The position numbers and the translations under genes were made by a program. Shown one piece after another: positions 59,227 through 64,000 of a DNA stretch of 64,000 bases (position 1 is its first letter; the number at the start of each line of letters is the position of its first letter). Under the pieces are notes generated by a model that was not told where the DNA came from, ran no database searches, and was given only the letters and a program-made list of their open reading frames with translations. Source of the stretch: Lepidodermella squamata. Lineage: Eukaryota; Gastrotricha. Location: assembly GCA_047495785.1 (NCBI GenBank), contig JBLDXI010000007.1, positions 434,001-498,000 of the forward strand, written 5' to 3'.

Positions 59227-61641
59227 TCAAAGGGTGTCAATCCTGCAGTAACCGTTGTTGTACTTGAAGACGTTCAAAAAGCCGCATTTGGCAATGTGAT
59301 TCGTCGAAACAAACGGACGAGGAAGGCCAGAGTTACCCTCACAAGTTGAGGTCTGGCTAACGTCGTTCTCCCAGTTGTTCATGTACCCTTTGACTTCGAA
59401 CCAGCCGTCAACAGTAGTCGAACAGTCCATCAAGACATCGAGGATCCAATAGTGGTCACCTATTATACAACTAATTGAAAACAACTAATTTTAGGCAATG
59501 TTCAACAAACCGAATTGATTCAGCTGATTGTAAGCAGTATCAGACTTTTTGTTAGTCGTCCATGCCATCGGTGAGCCCTGAGCCTGCTTATTGGAGTGGG
59601 TTCCGGTCTGAGTCGCTTCCTTGCCGTTCCAGTCTAGGTAATTATCACCCTTCGACCAGGCGTTGTAGCCGGCGTAGTTCGATGATGTGTATGACACGTG
59701 ATCGTACCGAATCGGAATGAAGCAATCACTCGGCGTGGTTTTGCAACTAGCTCGTCGGTCGTTGCTGATACCGCCTCGTAGGAACAAATCCTGTCCAACC
59801 TGGCTTTGGAAATACAGGAAAACGACAGTTCGGCGGTAACCGGACGACGGGGGAGGCGTGACAATCGCTGGCGTAGTGTTCGGCTTCGTCGTGGTATCGA
59901 TTTCAATGACATCACTTCCAGCAATTTTACTATCTGTTTCGAAAATCGTGAGTTATTTTTAGCAAAATAGATATTAGGAATTCAAGTTACCAGAATGAAT
60001 GGCAATCATTGGCTCATCGAGCGAGTTGGAAATAGAAATAGAAGCCTTGCCGTCTGAACCAACCGTAATGCTGTAACCTGTGCAGCTTTTGCCATCGGCG
60101 CTGCGTTCACCCGAAATGACGTCACAGTACCGGCCAGAAGGGAGCCCGGTTTGCAAGCTCTGCGACATGAGCTTAGTGCCACCATTGATAGCGAAGAAAG
60201 CCTTGCTTCCTCGAGAGAAAGCGATCTGGTTGTCGCCGTCATCCCACCAGTTCGAAACAGGGGTTTCGCCGGCGATGTTACGAAACTTGGCCATGTTCGT
60301 GATAGGACGCCAGCGGTGTTCGCAGACCCAGCCATTTCCACAGCTGCCATCCGCGTTGATTGTGACAGGCTTGGTGTTGTAGTTCGCGTCACAGGGCGGG
60401 CCGACCCAATCGTTCTGATCCTTGCCGTTCTGGAAGTTTCGGTCCCAATAGTAAGAGCTCATAACTCGTGCGTGACCGTAGGGCCAGGCGAGCATGTAAG
60501 TTACTGCCATTTTGTATTGGCGGGGCTTGAAAAAGTTGAGGATCTCACCGCCACCTCCATGGCCACGTTGATTGTCGTGGTTATCAACGAATACAAGAGC
60601 GGCATTATCAGGCATAAGGTAACCTTTGAAAATGGTCTTAGGGCTTTTAAAGATGGAAATGTAGACTTACCATAACCTTGACCGAAGTTCTTGAGGTTTT
60701 TCAGCTGACTCTTACCGCTGAAGTATTCACTAAGGTATTTTCCGTAATTGAACTCGGTGACACGGGCGAAGGTATAATATTCCGATGATTTGATCGGCTC
60801 TCCTCCCAAATCGATAACCTCTTGGTAAATGAATGGTTTCGAGTTGGACTTGAACCCTTGATCTTCAGGCAGCGTATGGAGTACGCCAATGATAGCCTTG
60901 AGATCAGCAGGCCACATGTGTTTCGCAGCATCCCAACGGAACCCAGCGACGCCCATATCAATCAAATTATTGAGCCAGTTGGCTAGAGTCTGACGTACGT
61001 AAGGGCTGCTTTGTTTGAGATCAACAAGTCCGACGAGCCGGCAGTTGCGAACTTGGTTGGCATCGTTATAGTTCTCAATGTTGCCACTGCTGGTCTGGCA
61101 CTCTTTGCCCTTTTGGTTGAAGTCATTGGCGGTCCATGGAACGGCGGGGAAGTCGGTGGTGCCTGCATTGAATGGACTCCCGGCGATTCCGGTGCTCGAT
61201 CCCGAATCAGCGCCAGCCATATGGTTGAGCAATGCGTCGACGTAGATTCTCACGCCAACCTTATTGCAACGCTTCACCATATCGCGGAAAGCAGCTTCAT
61301 CGCCTGATCTGGAATAAGTTTTGTACGAAACAGGCTGATAGCGTTCCCACCAGGGTCGTTTCTCCTTCGCGTTCATGACCACGCGATGTTCGTTCGGTGG
61401 GGAAACTTGAACCCCACAGAATCCTTTCGGTCCTAAGAAGCGTTCGCATTCTGCAGCTATATCGACCCACCTTAATGTTTATAAATTTGATATTTCATTT
61501 GCTAGTTCACAAATTTTGTCCTTACCTCCATTCGAAGAGATGCACCATAGTTTGGCGACCTTCAGCGCAATTCGGATCGAAATTGCCATGGACACCGATC
61601 GCTAATCCAGCCAACAGGAAAATACCTGCGAATTTATTCAT
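59227..61641 (-). CDS. Amy: secreted alpha-amylase with extra C-terminal domain (copy B)
   Basis: 734 residues; minus-strand exons 61641-61526, 61470-60671, 60623-59991, 59933-59511 and 59459-59227. All five introns and phases match copy A, so the genes are tandem duplicates. Signal peptide [17 protein letters not shown], then [18 protein letters not shown]. Catalytic motifs [22 protein letters not shown] and [12 protein letters not shown] are intact. The linker differs from A (short, [16 protein letters not shown]) before the common C-terminal domain ending CRIDTL. Introns 1 and 2 end in AAG, with A at position -3, rather than the usual (T/C)AG. A TATTTAA element (minus strand, about 61690-61697) lies about 50 bp upstream of the ATG, with AGATAA motifs at 61669-61674 and 61819-61824. 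Closer in sequence to copy C than to A. Confidence 0.95.
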
Positions 61642-62345
61642 TTTGTTGCAATTCTGTCTCTAAGACTGTTATCTTTTAATACTGGATTGCTTAAATACCT
61701 TAGTCTCGATATTGTTTCACACGCCAGAAGGCGTGAAGGAAACGGCTGATAAGCGGAAAATTGTTTCCCGACCTATATTTCGAACTTGACAGCACGTTTG
61801 GACAAATGCAATTAGGCGTTATCTCGATTCTTTCTCTGAGCCTACTGGTTTTGGCATCTCAGAAAAGCACGAACTGTCTGGAAAAAGAAATTTGCGGTTC
61901 AAAAGACCGAAAAATATTTCCATTGGCCTGATTTTCTATTTGCGTCAATCATGATACAAATGTGTTCAGCCTTGGGTCTAGACTCATCGAGAAGCTGGTA
62001 TTGAGATTGCTTATACTGGCATTTTTTGAACAAAACTTCAGACTGAGTGGTCATTTTGGATTGCATGGAATCTTCACTCGAACTAGGGTTTTCATCTCTT
62101 TATGTATCACAAATAATCTCATTCTCAATTCTTAAAAAATCAAGGTCGTCAGCTTTACTGGTTTTATTTCACTTTTCTGACGAGAAATTAAAGTAAAAAT
62201 AAGCTTTAAACTAATTTTCCGAGCGGCACAGCCGTATATCAACAACATGAACAATGAAAATGTGAAAATTATTCTGTGTAACCCAGGTTGTGTAACCCAT
62301 AAAATGTATTCAACGAATTTCAAAACCGGTTTTTCAACTTCGAGT
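61642..62345. promoter_or_regulatory. amylase B promoter region and spacer
   Basis: Contains the copy B TATA-like element (about 61690-61697, minus) and two GATA-type sites (61669-61674, 61819-61824), plus the copy C poly(A) signal (TTTATT on the + strand at 62163-62168). No coding signal. Confidence 0.5.
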
Positions 62346-64000
62346 TCACAAGGTATCTATTCTGCAGTAGTTGTCATTGCGCTTGAAAACATTCAAAAAT
62401 CCGCATTTCGCAATGTGATTATTCGATACAAATGGCCGAGGCACGCCCGCATTTCCTTCGCACTGACTGGCTTGGCTAATGTCAGATTCCCATTTGTTGT
62501 CGACGAAACTTTTGACTTCAAACCAGCCGTTGTCAGTCTTCGAACAATCCATGTTAACATCGATCATCCAATAGTGGTCACCTGAAAATAGTAACAACAT
62601 TAAATCCGGAGATTCACCAATAATTTTGACTTCTTACCGAAAGAATTGAAAGAATTGTACGACGAACTGCTCTTCGAACTTGTCGTCCAAACCATAGGCG
62701 AACCTTGAGCTTGCTTACCCTGGTAAGAGCCTTGATTTTGCTCAGCACCATTCCAGTCCAGGTAGTTATCGCCTTTCGACCAAGCATTGTAGGCAGCGTA
62801 ATTTGCCGATGAATAAGTAACATGATCGTATCGAATTGGAATGAAGCAATCGCTCGGCGAGGATTTACAGCTTGGGCGACGATTGCTGCTAACTCCACCA
62901 CGCAAGAACAAGTCTTGGCCAATCGTGCTCTGGAAGTAGACGAAAACCACAGTCCGGCGGTATTCACCAGTTGCAGGTGGGGGCGCAATGATCGCTGGCG
63001 TCGTCCCAGCATTACCGCCCTCATTTCCACCACTTCCGGAATCGCCGATCTTGCTTTCTGAAAAAATAACGAAATGGTTCCAAGTTTTATATTTTCATGA
63101 ATCAGAATCTACCGGCGTGAATGGCGATCATTGGCTCTTCGGCGGAGTTGGAGATTGAGATCGAAGCCCTGCCGTCTGATCCAACAGTAATGCTATGCCC
63201 GGTACAGCTCTTGCCATCAGCGCTACGGTCGCCAGAAATAACGTCGCAGTAACGACCGGCTGGAAGACCAGTTTGAAGGGTTTGCTGTAATTGCCTGCTT
63301 CCTGAGTTGATCGCGAAGAAAGCCTTGTTTCCACGAGAGAAAGCAATCTGGTTGTCGCCATCGTCCCACCAGTTGTTGACGCCATTACTGCCAACGACGT
63401 TGCGAAATTTCGCCATGTTGGTGATGGGACGCCAACGGTGTTCGCAAACCCAGTCATTGCCGCAGGAGCCATCAGCGTTGATAGTCACAGGCTTCGTGTT
63501 GTAATTGCCATCTGAGGGTGGGCCGACCCAGTCGTTTTGGTCTTTGCCGTTCTGGAAATTGCGATTCCAGCGGTAAGAACTCATGACGCGAGCTTGTCCG
63601 TAAGGCCAGGCGAGCATGTAAGTTACTGCCATTTTGTATTGACGGGGCTTGAAAAAGTTGAGGATCTCACCGCCACCTCCATGGCCTCGTTGATTGTCGT
63701 GATTATCAATAAAGACCAGAGCCGCATTGTCCGGCATCAAATAGCCTGTGGGGAGAAAAACATTTCAATAGAGATCAAAATTTCATAGATTGTCTTACCC
63801 CATCCCTGGCCGAACGTCTTGAGATTTTTCAGTTGTCCCTTTCCGTTGAAATATTCGCTCAAATATTTTCCATAGTTGAACTCGGTAACACGAGCAAAGC
63901 TGTAATATTCCGATGATTTGATTGGCTCGCCGCCAAGATCAATTACTTCCTGGTAGATGAAGGCCTTTGAGTTGGGCTGGAAGCCTTGATCAGTTGGCAG
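62346..64000 (-). CDS. Amy: secreted alpha-amylase (copy C), 5' end beyond window
   Basis: Third tandem amylase, with its 5' part outside the window. Visible minus-strand exons are: 64000-63799 (part), 63745-63113, 63057-62638 and 62581-62346. Intron positions match copies A and [12 protein letters not shown] and [12 protein letters not shown] are intact; the first catalytic motif lies beyond the edge. The linker before the C-terminal domain is Gly-rich ([11 protein letters not shown]) instead of Thr-rich. Exon sizes are nearly identical to B (633 nt for the central exon in all three). The C-terminal domain ends CRIDTL, as in B. The array may continue past 64 kb. Confidence 0.93.

Overview
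The window is nuclear DNA from a small animal with a compact genome. It holds about 24 protein-coding genes in 64 kb. Most introns are 45-60 bp, with GT(A/G)AGT donors and both CAG and TAG acceptors. I did not identify the species. Short introns, many strong 3' splice-site motifs just upstream of start codons, and AATAAA-to-acceptor gaps of about 45-60 nt between same-strand genes suggest spliced-leader trans-splicing and operons, as in nematodes. A gene resembling LRRIQ3, a family I associate with sperm and cilia, argues for caution, because nematode sperm lack flagella. A tardigrade or another miniature invertebrate remains possible.

Layout. 1-4.6 kb: the 3' end of a Mi-2/CHD4 chromatin remodeler, followed closely by a RING/TRAF-zinc-finger ubiquitin ligase. 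4.9-5.6 kb: the ESCRT-III subunit CHMP6 (minus). 7.5-9.2 kb: an ankyrin/SOCS-box protein and a GPI-anchored Ly6 protein. 10.4-13.9 kb: a four-gene replication-dependent histone cluster (H3 minus, H4 plus, H2B minus, H2A plus), each gene ending in the same 39-nt stem-loop and downstream element. 14.3-16 kb: a nicotinic-like Cys-loop receptor subunit. 16.6-22.2 kb (minus): an SR-rich coiled-coil protein, a small mitochondrial protein and translation termination factor eRF3, possibly one operon. 22-25.4 kb: an intergenic stretch with decayed Ty3/gypsy pol fragments. 25.4-26.4 kb: the ER calcium channel TMCO1. 26.4-30.7 kb: a gene-free block with homeodomain-type sites. 30.7-34.8 kb: a single-pass membrane protein with a very long disordered tail. 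35.4-46.8 kb (minus): MTTP, a USP37-type deubiquitinase, a TspanC8 tetraspanin, COX6B and an SLC41 magnesium transporter. 48.3-53 kb: an LRR/IQ coiled-coil protein and a DUF4804-type protein. 54.2-55.8 kb: a TGF-beta superfamily ligand lacking one conserved cysteine. 56.2-64 kb (minus): a tandem array of at least three secreted alpha-amylases, each with an extra C-terminal domain; the third runs off the window.

Most genes are ordinary cellular genes with no shared pathway. The real functional groupings are the histone quartet and the amylase array, plus the possible co-transcribed sets Mi-2/RING, SR/small mitochondrial protein/eRF3, and less certainly TMCO1 with an exon downstream. Gene models were made by joining exons by eye; reading frame was checked across every junction, but no transcript evidence was available.
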